Shown: positions 1 through 12,536, counted from the stretch's first letter. The stretch: DNA of 64,000 nt from Enoplolaimus lenunculus (GCA_030248215.1 JASANG010001627.1:62001-126000), one strand, 5' to 3'. The notes: generated by a model from the letters alone, not told the origin. Made by a program: numbers and translations.

Positions 1-1819
1 AGGCGCTACAAGCATTTGAAACAGAAACACATGGATTGATCCTCTTTAGTTTAAGGCATTAGTAGTTTGATTTAAATCTTCATCAAGTTGCTGTGAATAA
101 CGTGACTGATCCAAAATTGCACTGTGGGAGCCACAACGTTATGCTTCGAAGTTTTACAGCTTTAATGCTTAAGTTTTCAAAGTACATTCCTAAGTACTTA
201 TAATCTACATTATCGCTCAAGCTTTTAGTACAAGACAAACGTTTAATTCCATGGATTTGCAGTACCGGATATTTATCAGTAGCGAAGGGTGGGCTGATAA
301 TAAATAACGGTCCGTAACCAAATAACAGGGGGATACTTCTGGATGCCAAATAAATTTCAGTCCCTGCTCTTACTCGGGTCACCACAGTACAGTGGCGTAT
401 GTTATTATAAGGGCCGCAACGGTAGATTATGAAGTTTAAGCCTAAGTGTTGAAAAAGCGTACCGGAGTTCCAGATTTGAAGTGCTACTGTGTAAAAATGT
501 TGTAGGAATAATTTACATTGTTTCATCATTAAAGTAGCTTCCGGCGTCGTGCATCATCGAGCGGCACTGTGCTGCAAAGCATATGAATTTCCGCATGAAA
601 TCGCATAAACATGTCATAAACAAAATTTTTTAACTTGCGGTGTCGTACGGCTCCGGACATCGCCGCATGACAAGCATTGCGCCACCCTCTTCTATAATAA
701 AATTTTTCTATTGCTTACAAAATTTATATGCTAACTGTTAGCTTCAGGGTACACCCGGAGGTCTGCCTTCGGCTCCGGCAGAAAATCGGCCTCCGGTTCC
801 GGTCCAATTTCTGCCGGAGGTTACGCGATCTCGGTAATGATTTTTTTCAGTTTTAGAAAAATTGCATCGTTCGATGTTCGTGGCTTTATCGTTTCATAGT
901 TTTGAGAAATAAATTATTGGGATTTCTTAAACAATTAATCTTAGAACTCAAACTTTTTAACACATACGCTGGAACCAGGATGCAACAGGTGACTCCTCAA
1001 AACTGTGTAAAACGCTAAAACAAAACACACCAAACGATATATTTTTTGCACAAATATGAAGATTTTTGATATCAAGATCCCGGAGAATTCCGACAGGAAT
1101 TTCACTGAAGCCACAGGCCAATTTTCAGGCAGAGCCACAACTACGGTTTACCTGAAAAGGACCGAAGCAAGGCTAGCTTGCCCGTTAATTTCATAACGCA
1201 AACAAGAAATAATGTATTAATCCAAAGACAAACACGCAGCGTGCCAGTTTACGTGGTATACAACTCACTATCACCATATTGGACTGGCTTTTTGTAAATA
1301 ATTTCAGAAAATGTGCTACTATCAACATAAATGCCGTTGTGGTTGTTAAATGAAAAGTTTTTCACTACACGGTTCCGTTTCCGGCATATTTATTTAGCAA
1401 ACTGGCTATAAAACACCGACAGAAAGCCTTTTTTGAAACCTTATATAAATACTTAGTTGAAAAGATTAATTTGCAGTGACTTAATGGAATCAAAACCAAT
1501 GTTCAAGTATTGTTCAGCGACGCTGAATGATATATACATTATTTTAACAAGAACCAAACAAAAACTATCATTTAAGTAATCTTGGAAATGATGGGACATT
1601 ACATGTAACCTTAATACTCTAAATTAATACTATAAATATTACAGTCCCGCTTCAACAAAAATAATTTGTAGCAATTCTAAATTGAACCAGACACATTTAG
1701 GTCGGGTTTCGCGATTGAACAAGAGATGACGACACACTATGCGGTAAATGGGTTAATAAGACCGTTTGACAAAATACAAAAAATTGTTCTCCAACAGACA
1801 AAAAATGACAATCATTAAA
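1..1819. other. gene-poor region downstream of PSMD6
   Basis: AT-rich DNA with no recognised gene. A 148-codon minus-strand ORF at 83-529 has no motif I recognise and is probably chance, although an exon of a neighbouring gene cannot be excluded. A short CCGG-rich repeat lies at about 745-840. A possible polyadenylation hexamer for PSMD6 (AATAAA on the minus strand) sits at 1389-1394, about 430 bp past the stop; this is weak evidence. Confidence 0.5.
745..840. repeat. CCGGAGG-type fragment of the CAGGGTGCA hAT-like repeat group
   Basis: The segment opens with CAGGGTACACCCGGAGG and contains several GGCTCCGGCAG and CCGGTTCCGG words. A related opening, CAGGGTGCAACCGGAGG, occurs at 50791. No far terminal repeat or target duplication was found, so this is probably a truncated copy. 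Confidence 0.45.
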
Positions 1820-4800
1820 TCAAACATTAATCACACGACCAAGCTTTTGAATTCTGTTCAGCAGCAGATCACCGTGTTTGACAATGTTCTGATATTGCAT
1901 ATTTTTGTTGTCCAACTGATTTGTTTCAACGATTCGACGCACCTGAAATAACCTATGTGACAAATAAGTTAATGTGTCAGTTCTTTCTGAACTACTAGAG
2001 AAGTAGTCGTGCTAAATTTATCTACACGCTGTCACAGGAAATGGCCCACATAGATGGAGGAAAAAACTGAAAAATAGGTAGTTCTTTTTGTCAAAATCCC
2101 AAAATCTGTTACACCTTAATCACAACTTGAAATTAACCTGTCTACTACTCAAGCGTTCTATTCAATATGAAGACTCCTCTGTGCTCCCTTCCGTTTAAGT
2201 AAGCATAAGATTTCAAAGAAAATAATATATCATCGATGCACGGAAAGATCGCAAATATACCCCACCGACTTCAAGTAGTCCATTAGTTTACCGGCTGCTA
2301 ATCCATAATTGAAACATCCTGCACTGTAACAAATTGAAAATCTTAGGCGCTAATTCAAAATCCAGAACATAGCAACATCTGTTATATTTATTTAAAGACC
2401 AACACACTCAAAATATTTCAGTAACCATTTGCGTTGTCATTTAAAGCAATCTAACGGATAACAAGTTTTCTATCAATTTTGTATAAGAAATAGGCAGAAA
2501 ATAAGAATAAAGAATACCGAAGACAGCAGTGCTTTCTGCTTTACTTATCGGAGCTAGGCACCCCATTCGTACCATTCTACATCCATCGTTACCTTATCAA
2601 TCTTGCAGTTCAAAATCCCTGACGATATCAGTTGATGGAGTTCTTTGTCGATAAATTCCGGCGTAACACCGAACGTATGTGCCATATAATCGAGAGTTAA
2701 ACTGCGATACGAACTGAGAAGTTGTTTGTACGCTACAAAATAAAAGAACAACAAAAAATGCAAGCCCTTGCTTTACCACACATTGCTTTTATACAATTAA
2801 AACTTTTAAACAATCTAAGAACTAAGCTTAGACAATAACCACAATTTACAATCCTAAATTCCAATATAGACCCATATTTTTAAATGAGTATAGCACCGTT
2901 TACCTGTGCGCGATAGGTTTTCAAACTGGTGAACACCCACAGTAGCGGACCTTAAAGTTACTGCAGAAGTAGGACAAATCAAACGCAAAAATATGCTGAA
3001 TTTCGAACACCCATTTAGTCTCGAATTTAAGCAACTAATGAAACTAAGCGTCCTTTAATGGAAACTGTCCAGTCCTAAAAACGAACCGACAGGCTGGACC
3101 GCTGAACGTTGACGGACAAACTCATCCGTTTACATATCAAAATCAGCCGGTTCTGATTAGCAATCTACAAGTTTCAATTGCAAGTTCTTTCTGCAATAAC
3201 TTTCACTAATGAATAAGGCCTTAAGGCTTCAAGAAATTTTACTTACCTAAAGCTCTCATCGCTCGAGTATAGTAGATATAATGTGCAGATAAATAACGGT
3301 CATATTTCATTTCGGTTTCAATAAATGCTAACCCGGAAAAGAACACCGCGTATTCACAGTCATACAGGCCATTGACAAATTTTTTCACCTGAAACGAAAC
3401 TACATTAAACATTGACTAGTTCTGGCATTTAGCTAGCACAGCACAAGTTGGAGATAGGCATTTCCGGACGTGCTCCCGGGTGCAATCCAGAAGATTACTG
3501 AGTTAGAAAGAGTCTTTAAACGGATTGCAAAATAAAAATCACGGTTAAAATTTGTAAATATTCGCAATTTTTTCATCACCGAAAACATTAAAATTTTCAA
3601 AAGAAATTATTTCTAATGCTTTTTTTCGTAGTTTTTGTTTGTTTTTTCATGTTTTTGGGTGTTTTCGGAATATCTGCTAACAATTATTATTACACAAAAC
3701 TAAGAAAATTCATATTATATTCACAGCGAAATTTTAAGCATCAGGCATCAGTTACTTCAACAATATTTAATTATACTGTTTCAAGTTAACCAACATTTGC
3801 TGAATCTTCGTCTTTGGTCTCGGTTCCAAACCACAGAGACTTAAAAACCGAGCCTTACCGCCATGCCGACCACCAGCGAAACCAAAGTATGTATATCTAA
3901 CTAAGCTTTGCTTAGTTTATGAGAGTATGAATTGCAAACATATTTTGACAAAATTACAATCATGATCGTTAACTCCCTCAAATTAGCAAAATAGCATACC
4001 ACCGGCTGATGACTGGGCAGTAGTTAAAGATACTGCAAAAACCAACTGTTTTTCGCAAAACTCACAGACATTACAAAATCAAATACATATATAGCTTACT
4101 TCAGTTTTAGAATGCAGTTGTTCTTGTATTTCGGCACCTCGTATTATTTTATCTCTGAAACAATAAATAAGTACTTGTTGAATATAGTTGATTCCCAATT
4201 AAATATGTACTATCTAACCACACTTCATGGCAAATTTCTGTCATAACAATGTCTCCAATACTTTCATAAGCAAACCAATCTTAAACAAAATCATAAATTT
4301 TTATTTAGCGAAGCTCGGAGTTTCGCGAAGCGTTTATGTTTTGTACTCTGGGGTCGAAAGGTGGATGTCCGTCTCTCCGTCCGAAAGGAATCACAGGAAC
4401 GGCTGAACCGATTTTGATAAACTTTTTCTGTTTGAAAGCCAATTATCTTGTGGTGTTAACCTCGCATTTGGTTTTAAAATTTTAAGCCGCTTATTCGCTA
4501 CAGGCTAATTTGCATAATTAGTTAAGCCTAAATTTGGACTTTCTACATTATTTCAGTAATTATTACAGTTACAAGCAATCTAATTTCAGTATTAAAGGGT
4601 TTTTGGGTTCGAGGAATCTCCAAAACCGATAAATGAATAGTTGGCAATTAACTAATTTGCATATTACCGTAACTGCTTACGCGTGTTCAAGCGTCGCTAA
4701 ATAAATGTAGTCCCACTACGACTGGTCTACATTACGCATGGACATAGCCATGATTTTGTAAAGGTAACAAATTTTTCCAAGAAAATGGCTTCTTTTTCGT

Positions 4801-6980
4801 CTGAAAAAACTCCTAAAAATAATGGAGACAGATAACAAAGTAACGGTGTAGGGTTTAACACCTAATTCTTCCCGGTTACGCTCTTTATGTCACTCACTTG
4901 AGTTCTTGACGATCCAGGGTTAGCATTGTCGAAATAATAGTGTAAAAAATCAACTGCTCATAACTCATCAATTCATATGACGTAAAAGTTGATACACAAT
5001 CAAGCAGAAGTTCTGCTGCCTTCTTGAATTCACGTATCGACAGGGCGTATAATCCTTCGTATGCCTAAAACAATTTCACCCGTCTTCTCAGCTGCGCGCA
5101 GCACCTAATAAAAGTGGGTAATATATAGATCAGTAGTCATTGACAAAATAATAGATCCTAGGTAGGTACACGAATGATCCGATTTCTAGCACTCTAATTC
5201 TGTCAAATTAGACGCTAGATATAAAACACCGTATAAAGCGTAACAATTTCAATATCTAAGTTTTGTGCATGTCTGTTGCAGTAATACCTAGACGGTTATA
5301 TCGAATTTACTATAAGTTGGCGATAGGTCTTCTAACTAAGTCGAACCGGTGCCGGTGTATAGTAAGTTTCGAAATTTAGCAATTTTTTACAATGATTCGT
5401 TCACATCATTGTAAAATTTTAAGCAAAATAACTAACACAGGCCAGCCTCGTTGCCGGAAAACACTGCTAAAAGCCACGCGTAAGCAAATAGTTTAGGTAT
5501 AATAATAAGTCCAAAGTATGTAGTAAATGTAAGTAAAACTTGTTACCTTTAAACGATTCTTTCTATCCCAGTCGCCCCCACGTTCAATCAAGTCTTTGGC
5601 TTTGCTAATATTCGAGCTCACTAAGTGATGGTCCATATAGAATAAACCGACCCGAATAAGTGAAAAAATTATGTCCATTTGACGGCCTTAAACAAAAATA
5701 CGTACTTACACTGGTAATTAAAAACACGTAAGATGATACAAACTTACAGAATGAATATTCAACTGAGTGACTACAGTTAAATATCAGAAAAACAAATTTA
5801 CTTGATCAATAATGAAATTTCCATTTATAGCTTTTAAATTAAAACCAAATTAGTTTAATTCAAGAATTAATATCATTTACCAACTCCAACAGTTTTGTCA
5901 TAAGTTTGTCGAAACGCCGATATACAAGCCGCTTTATCACTGATTTGACACAGATAATCTGCCTTTTTAAGCCAAGCATCTTTCACTTCAGACTCGCTCA
6001 AATTAGCCACAGCGTCTTCAATTGCCTCATCCAAAGTTCTGAAATAGTATCTATTGCGTATCAAAGCAAACCACTCAAAACACACCAGAATTACGTTGCT
6101 CTGTTATAAAACTCGAGAACTTTAGTGCCGCTTCTCACTCTAAGTTGTGTATCCAATTTGGTTGTGCCAATGGTAACTTTAATTAAAATGATCTTGTCTT
6201 GAATGGTAACATTTGCATTACTTATTCTTCAATTTAATGCAAATTATTACGCAAAGTGACAGACATAACTCTAACACAAGCCTTGATCTGCACTGCACCA
6301 TTTTCTAGATACCACTTTTACAAGTGCGCAACAAAAAACAATGACATGATTTAAAACCTAGCCTTAACAAAAAGGTTACAAGAAAACAATTACGATAACG
6401 TTGAGACAGTAAAGTCAAGCCATGCCGAATATATACTTTATCTTTTCTTCATTCTTTTTCTTGAGTTCGTCATATAGTTTTTGATCAAGCTTCCAGCCGA
6501 GCGTTTCAGCTGCTTGTTTGTAGAACGGCGCCATTTCTTTATTACGAATTTCTTCCATAAATTTGTCTTTTGCAGAATTTTTTGCCTCAGCTGAAATACA
6601 ATTACCTTATTTTACAGTGCCACTGAAAGGCAAAACAACAGCACATGTGTTAAAAGTATCTGAGGATACAGGAGGCACTGATATATTTTGGACATTTTAG
6701 GGCCTTCCGGTGAGGCACGCCGCAGCACAGGTATAGCACCACCCTTACACTGTTGGCTACAGTTCAAATAAACAATGTACCACGTACATCTGTGATTTTT
6801 ATTGCACTGATCTAAGTGTTGCGCAGAAACAGATATTTTTACAAGTCAATACCCTTTACCTGAAGCATCCGACATGCCGAGTAAGAAAACCCATTGAGCT
6901 AATTCTAGATTAGGATTCGCCTTAATAATATCACTATCATCATCAACTTCCATTGACTGCACATTATTATAGTTCGCCAT
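1820..6980 (-). CDS. PSMD6: 26S proteasome non-ATPase regulatory subunit 6 (PSMD6/Rpn7), nine exons
   Basis: Subunit of the proteasome 19S lid, a PCI-domain scaffold needed to assemble the particle that unfolds ubiquitinated proteins. Coding exons in transcription order are 6860-6980, 6437-6590, 5881-6038, 5547-5686, 4898-5064, 4100-4154, 3247-3388, 2593-2732 and 1820-1942. All introns are GT..AG and all phases agree, giving 1,200 nt, or 399 residues plus stop (human 389). The start is the ATG at 6980 ([15 protein letters not shown]), and the first exon then reads LELAQW. Diagnostic family words follow: [56 protein letters not shown] and finally [11 protein letters not shown]. The N-terminal Rpn7 helical region covers about residues 60-240 and the PCI domain the C-terminal part. 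Retention of the last intron would replace the C-terminus with [12 protein letters not shown] and a stop, but the 1820-1942 exon restores the conserved end. The gene looks intact. Confidence 0.97.
3540..3880. repeat. degraded copy of the CAGGGATG (TCTCGG-rich) hAT-like family
   Basis: Lies in the PSMD6 intron between exons 3247-3388 and 4100-4154. It shares ordered words with the better copy at 12931-13250: a TTTTTCGTAGTTTTTG stretch, a 'caacaatat' block, 'tgctgaatc', 'tctcggttccaaaccac' and a closing 'ccgag'. The termini are eroded and no target duplication is visible, so it is an older insertion than those at 12.9 or 46 kb. Confidence 0.55.
4300..4705. mobile_element. MITE-like element with TTTATTTAGCGA terminal inverted repeats
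   Basis: The 406-bp segment starts with TTTATTTAGCGA and ends with the exact reverse complement TCGCTAAATAAA. Inside is the phrase 'cggctgaaccgattttgat', a type of sequence common in invertebrate DNA transposons. No coding capacity was seen and the target duplication is unclear. It lies in the PSMD6 intron between exons 4100-4154 and 4898-5064. Confidence 0.55.
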
Positions 6981-7340
6981 TCGAACACAAAATTATATAT
7001 ATGTAGCTAACTATATGCAATAAATACACAAAATGAAAGAAGGGCAAACAGCATATATATACATATCACCAAATCCAGAATGTGTTAAAACAGTTGGAGA
7101 CACGGACTTCATGAAGTTGTGACCGAGCGTCCGTTGAAATATCTGCTGCGGGTTCGCTAGGGAGGTAGGAACCCCCACTCGGCCAACGACAAAAAACACC
7201 ATTCGAGATTTGGCGTTTTGGTCGAGTATTTTTAGCCATAAAAATTTAACTTTTTTTACATCAAACACACTTTTTTTGCATAATTTTTTAACTGTACATA
7301 ATGTAATAGTAAGCGTGTAAAGTGTGTTTAACTCATGATG
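6981..7340. other. region upstream of PSMD6, no feature recognised
   Basis: The 360 bp immediately 5' of the PSMD6 start codon should contain its promoter and 5' UTR. No clear TATA box or initiator stands out. The minus-strand ORF at 7011-7370 is not convincing as a gene. Confidence 0.4.
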
Positions 7341-7714
7341 CATATATTTCATATGCACTGGGACAAGCATGTCTCAAATGCTTACAGCAATATATATTAT
7401 AGAGGAGTTACAAAGTAGCAGCCCTGGCCTTCATACTTCGACTTGAAGATTTCGATATCATGCTAGCAAACCGGGAGGGTATATCCTATCCAATAAAATG
7501 TCTATCTATCTATGCACTGGGACAAGCATGTCTCACATGCTTACATGCCCCAATTTTCACCAAGGTCGTCCCTTAACCGTCCACAATATTTTTGACTGAA
7601 TACCGTGTTCATAGGGCGGCAATTTACCACTGCGCTCTCGACGTGACCTCTATGTCAGTCTAGATAGGAACCGGGGCTTCAGACCTTTCAACTAAGCAGC
7701 TGGAAAAGTGGGCT

Positions 7715-7786
7715 TCCAGAACAGTGATCAAACTCTCAGCCTACGTATCCTTAAGCGAACAGTCTACCATTGCGCCACGTAGCCCA
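7715..7786 (-). repeat. tRNA-derived SINE module
   Basis: On the minus strand GTGGCGCAATGGTAGACTG (7760-7778) is a good pol III A box, and a weak B-box-like AGTTTGATCAC follows at 7724-7734. Spacing resembles a tRNA, but no intact cloverleaf is apparent, so it is read as a tRNA-derived SINE head. It lies in the extra material of the left arm of the inverted repeat. Confidence 0.45.
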
Positions 7787-8739
7787 TCTCTCCAACTGCA
7801 TTTTTCGTCGACTATATGTGTCGACCGTATGCTGCCAGCAAGTATACTACACAATGTGCATCGCATATATTGCATATGCGCTGGAACATGCATGTCTCAC
7901 GTGCATACAATCCTATTGTGGGTCCAGAACACTATAGGACACGATTTGCATAGTATACGTATCATATATGAACTGTATGCGGGGATTAAACCCGTTTACG
8001 AGCAAGATATCGGAAACCAGTCCTATCTCCAGAAATGCTTCGGGCTCGACTCATTATACAACAGTGCGTGCGAACCTAGTTACCAATCAGTAACATTTCG
8101 GAAATAACTTCAACGCTTACTCAACTAGCTATGTAATATATTACGAAACAGTTTACCCAACTCTTAAATATAAACGAACTCAAAATATAATATTCAGATT
8201 GGCAATACATCTCACGACTAAAAATTAAGTGAGTCGCATAATCGTTAGGTATTTGTTGATTGTTTACGATGATTTAAGATCTGAGTCGCAAGAAAGACCT
8301 TATTAACACTGCAAACACTTATGATTTTTTCAGGATAACAAAATCAAATTTTGTTTAATTTATATAACAGATACTAACGTGCAGATAAAAGGTTACGCGC
8401 TGTTGTCATTACTATAATTTCCTTTGATTGAAAGATGGAATATGTCATTTGACAACTCAAAAAATATGTTCAGCGCTTTTTATCATGCAATTCCTCAATC
8501 AGCAAAATCCATAGTAAAACTAAAACACCTGTCGATATACTATTCTCCAAGCAATACAATGGGATCGGTTTTCAAACAAACGAGTAGTCCTCATGTTGCA
8601 TATTTATTTAGAAAGCCACAAGTTTGCAATGTTAACTGGCTAAAGTAATGTATTTCTCGTATCAAAAAGTTGTGAATCGTACGGAAAAAGAATGGTTTAC
8701 GTATCATATCCTATCTACTAAGCAGCTCGAAAAGCAGGT

Positions 8740-8812
8740 TACGGTTGGTTTCGAACTAGCGACTTACCGCGTATCTGAAGCACACGCTGTTTACAGTGCC
8801 ACGAAACCCGCT
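8740..8812 (-). repeat. tRNA-derived SINE module
   Basis: On the minus strand the A-box-like TGGCACTGTAAACAG (8787-8801) is followed by a canonical B box GTTCGAAACC (8747-8756). The arms do not pair well enough for a functional tRNA call. The flanking 'agcagct.gaaaa' phrase is shared with the module at 7.7 kb, which supports a common SINE family. Confidence 0.5.
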
Positions 8813-9720
8813 TCGTCAACCGTTTCTATCGTCGACTATATGTTGACCGTATGCTGCCGCCTAGTATACAACACAATGCGCATTGCATTCAAATTTGTTG
8901 CCGTTAGCAGTCCCACTTCTCTATCTAGGTTAGGCTTTAGGAATATACTTGTGCAATAATTAGTCCTTGTAACAACTTCTTTTGCTCCAGTAATTCGTGT
9001 ATAGATCCCCTCTTCGTTTCTCCACTTCAGTTCCAGTGCCAGTTTACGTTTAGGTAGTTAAAAACACGCTTTGAGTTATACAATAGCCCGTAACCTTTTA
9101 TCTGCACGTTAATATCCGCTATCTAATTTAACAAAATTTGAGTTTTTTTTGTTATCCTGAAAAGTCATAAGTGCTTGCACTGTTAATAAAATCTTTCTTG
9201 CGACTAAGATCTTAAATCATTGTAAACTGTTAACAAATAACTAGTAATTATGCGGGCCACATAATTTTGGTCTGATCAGATATATTGTAAATGTTATGTT
9301 TGAAGTTTGTTTATATTTAAGAATTGGGAAACCTTGTTTCTAAAATTTTACATAGCTAGTTTTGTAATCATTGAAGTTATTTCCGAAATGGCAGCGATTG
9401 GTTACTGCGTTCGTGCGCGCTGCCGTATGATTGATGAGTCGAACCCCGAAATATTCCTGGAGATAGGACTGGTTTCCAAAATCTTGCTCTTAAAGTGTTT
9501 TAGAGAAACAATGGTCCTCGTTCGCGGGGGGGGGGGGTAAAATCAGTGAACGAGAGTTTTGCGAGAATATTCGTTCGTTGAATCATTCCAAATCGTAAAA
9601 TTCTTTATTCATTACCCGCAAACAGTTCATATATGATACGTACGTCATCCAAATCGTGTCCTATATTGTTCTGGACCCACAATAGTGTTGTAAGCATGTG
9701 AGACATGCTTGTCCCATTGC

Positions 9721-9738
9721 ATAGATAGATAGATAGAT
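9721..9738. repeat. GATA microsatellite
   Basis: Short run of (ATAG)n inside the right arm of the inverted repeat, mirrored by CTAT repeats near 7500 in the left arm. Confidence 0.8.
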
Positions 9739-9860
9739 ATTTTATTGTATACGATATACCCACCTGGCTTGCTAGCCTGATATCGAAATCGCCAGGTGAA
9801 GTATGAAGGCAAGGGCTGCTACTTTGTAATTCCTCTATAATATATACTGCTGTCAATTCT

Positions 9861-10540
9861 TTACTTGGCTTTGCTGGAATGCAAAACGAAGACCACCAGA
9901 ACTAAGTTTAGTTCCTTCTCAGCAACGCTTCCTGCGAGCTCAAACTATCAAGGTCTATTTGCTTCATTGCTTCTCAGCCGTTGCATTGGCAATTGTTCTG
10001 CGCAAACCAGCACACTCTCTTCGAAGTGGATGTTGCCTCTATTAGAGTTTTTCCTTGTCAGCTGAATGATCTGATTAGTAATTATATCAATTGTCGTCGG
10101 GCGTGAATTGCCTGGATGACTTTTTACTGTCGTGCGCTTAAAGCTCATAACTCCCTTGAGCAGCTTACTTATAGCCTACTTTGATCCTTTTTCTGTCCAC
10201 TGGGGTTTCATCCGCTGCATTTCTATTGCGCTTGCTCCGGTCCTCCGAGGTAGATGAGAAGTTTACTTTTACTGCTATTTTCTCATTTTTTTCGTCTGAC
10301 GTTCGCTAAAACCATGACCGTTCTGTTGAGCCAAAAGTTACTGGATTTCTGCTTAAACTCAGTAATCTATTTAGACTGATCAGGCTGGAATCGTGCTTGA
10401 AGAAACAGGAGTTTCGGTAAAATAATGTGGCCTAGTTCACCACACAACAGAGTTGCACGCTTTATTAAATCACTTGTTTGTACTCCTACAGATAGTTACG
10501 TTCAAACTGATAATGAAACCAAATTATGTAAACCAGTGTC
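9861..10540. other. intergenic, nothing recognised
   Basis: Moderately GC-rich unique-looking sequence. The short ORFs here (9865-10065 plus, 9948-10148 minus) overlap on opposite strands and show no family motif. Confidence 0.4.
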
Positions 10541-10850
10541 CAGGGATGTGGGGCCTTAGTCTCGGTAAGTCTCGGGATTTGTCAGGTCTCGGTCTCGGCC
10601 TCGGTTTTTTGAGTCTCGGTGGTTTCAAACCGAGACCAAAAGAAAAAGACAAGTTCCCGTTTTTTTCTGTTCAACGTTAACAATAAACGGACGTCAGTTG
10701 TATATATTGCGTTTTGACTATAAAATTTGACTGCCAGCGTCATATTGTTTTACTTTCACATATTAAACAGAGTTTGCTTATCTATGCTAATATCCGCTGA
10801 AAGAAGGGATTTTGTTCTTCACAATAATAAGTAGTTAATTTCAGTGCTTA
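10541..10850 (+). repeat. left part of a CAGGGATG-family hAT-like element
   Basis: Begins CAGGGATGTGGGGCC and runs through repeated GTCTCGG words into 'gacaagttcccgtt' and 'aataaacggacgtcagttg'. All of these are shared in order with the full copy at 45956-46344. Similarity fades near 10850 and no right terminus is found, so it is probably a truncated copy. Confidence 0.6.
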
Positions 10851-11706
10851 TTACGTAATTTGTGAAAAATAAACAGTTATTCGTATAAGCGACTATTCAA
10901 CCGCGTTAGATACGAATGCAACTACCATGGTAGGTGAAATGTTGATTTAGATATTATAATGCTCGAAAATTACTAATGATTTTAGTGTGTGTATTTCTGA
11001 AAACGTGTTAAATCTTATCTCTAGGGTTGCAAAAAGTTTAATAACTACGTACCTACCTGAATGAGAAGGCAGTTGCAATCCAACTTATTTATTTAGCATA
11101 TACATCACTGCGCTAAAAGAACCAGTTATAGCATGCACATGTATAGCAACTGCTCATTGTTCATGCAATTATAGGTATTACGTATATTTTCTTAAGTACG
11201 TATATTAATTAATAATGAGAGTGGTACTAATCCGTATGCCGGATCTGTGTTGTTATTTGTTGCTATCGTTAGTAATTTAGTGTACTTGTATGAGCCTGTT
11301 ATGAATCATGTCAAGATTGAAAAACGTCGAGTTACTTAGCTAGGCTGTGCCTCAGATACGCATATGTAGTTATCGTTTTCATACGTGTTTTAGATTTGGC
11401 TTTATTAGTTAACTTCAGTACGTACTTTCGGTGTTGTCAGAGTGTTTTACAGCTAGACCATTAAAAATCAAATAAAGACATACTGTGAAACTGCTTGTCA
11501 TTATAATAAATTGGTTCAAGCGTCATCATAGAAAGAAATATGCGCTTTTTATCATGCGATAAATAATCGTGCATACAATCTTCAAAGATTGTTAGGAATC
11601 AAATACGTATCAATGCATAAAAAATTACGCTGCCTTACCGAGAACGACATGTGGCAGGGTCAACGAGTGGGCATCATTAAAATTGTTACTCGTCAACTCT
11701 ACCATA
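10851..11706. other. AT-rich intergenic DNA, nothing recognised
   Basis: No ORF of note, RNA gene or repeat family was recognised in this stretch. Confidence 0.4.
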
Positions 11707-11794
11707 CCTCAAATTTTCAATGTTAAGTTACCCTAAAACGTGTCAGAAATTCTTGTGACACGTGTTAGGGTAACTTAACATTGAAAATTTGAGG
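11707..11794. repeat. 88-bp near-perfect inverted repeat (hairpin)
   Basis: Two arms of 39 nt starting CCTCAAATTTTCAATG and ending in the complementary CATTGAAAATTTGAGG are separated by a loop of about 10 nt. I count a single mismatch between the arms. Immediately after, 'cttgtgacacgtgttag' repeats part of the right arm. It could be a small foldback element or a recent inverted duplication. Confidence 0.8.
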
Positions 11795-12439
11795 CTTGTG
11801 ACACGTGTTAGCGTTGGGTTAACACCTAACAGGACACCCACAGGGCACCCACAGCACATAAACAAACTATACAAACACGTTTGTGTACTCTACGTAATTT
11901 TATCGCAATCTTTACAACGAACTTAATTAGATTTATTGACAGTAATTAATTTGAGTTTATGAATGAAATGTGTAATTAAATACGCTTCAGGTTTCAAACA
12001 TGAACTAAATTTTGCCAGAACAGGAACAGGAATTGAATTTCTTTGCAGGAACCGCAACAGTAACCGGATTTAATATATTTCTCCAATAAGTACTGACAGC
12101 GAACGTCTTTGGTGTACAGCTACGTTGTTGTATATCGACTTGCGGAATAGAGTTACGGCTGCAAGATTGTCGAAAGTTTTGTTTTTAAAAGCGAACTCTG
12201 ATACACTAAATTCTGTTTTGTGTAAAAGTTAATTAAGTATTGAACAGAACTATGTGCTAATTTTAGTCTATGGACAGTGTGTGCCAACAGAATTAAAAGT
12301 GAATATTTACCAAATTTCAAATATTCGAAAGTTTTTAGTTCAAAATTCTCCGATATTAACACAGAGTACCACTAATATGATTCTGCGATAGCGCAATTTT
12401 TTGTGTGTTATGAAATCACTTTGTTTTGATTATGTGATT
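11795..12439. other. intergenic, weak repeat fragments only
   Basis: Contains 'gaacaggaacaggaattgaat' near 12020, which recalls the element at 32183-32960. No gene was recognised. Confidence 0.35.
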
Positions 12440-12536
12440 GTTGTCATATGTATATTTTGTGCCAAGTCTCACTCTCAAAGAATTTGAGACTGTCTCAGTC
12501 TCAATTTCAACTTCTTCATTGAGACTCCCATCCCTG
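12440..12536. repeat. right-end fragment of the CAGGGATG hAT-like family
   Basis: A run of GTCTCA/TCTCAG words ends in GAGACTCCCATCCCTG, the mirror of the CAGGGATGGG terminus. It directly abuts the next element, which starts at 12549. Confidence 0.5.

Larger units (their letters stand above)
7341..9860. repeat. large composite inverted repeat (foldback-like)
   Basis: The left arm at about 7385-8410 is matched in reverse complement by a right arm at about 9075-9853. Matching blocks include the outer 'tatagaggagttacaaag' against its complement near 9840, the 'cctatctccag' block (about 8025 and 9465), the 'cagataaaaggttacg' block (about 8380 and 9095) and the 'caagcatgtctcacatg' unit. That last unit also recurs directly at about 7350, 7515 and 7870, so the left arm holds extra material between copies. 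The arms differ at many positions, which suggests an old structure or two related repeats inserted head to head. The centre (8410-9075) holds one tRNA-like module. Confidence 0.7.

Noticed and set aside
83-529. 148-codon minus-strand ORF
   Set aside because: No recognisable motif, AT-rich and unsupported by splice context; reported only within the region note.
7011-7370. 119-codon minus-strand ORF upstream of PSMD6
   Set aside because: Low-complexity start, overlaps the repeat edge and has no family motif.
7715-8812. Functional tRNA genes
   Set aside because: A and B box-like sequences are present, but no complete cloverleaf with acceptor pairing could be drawn; called SINE modules instead.
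9530-9540. Run of G near 9530 as a quadruplex
   Set aside because: Single G tract only, without the further G runs needed.
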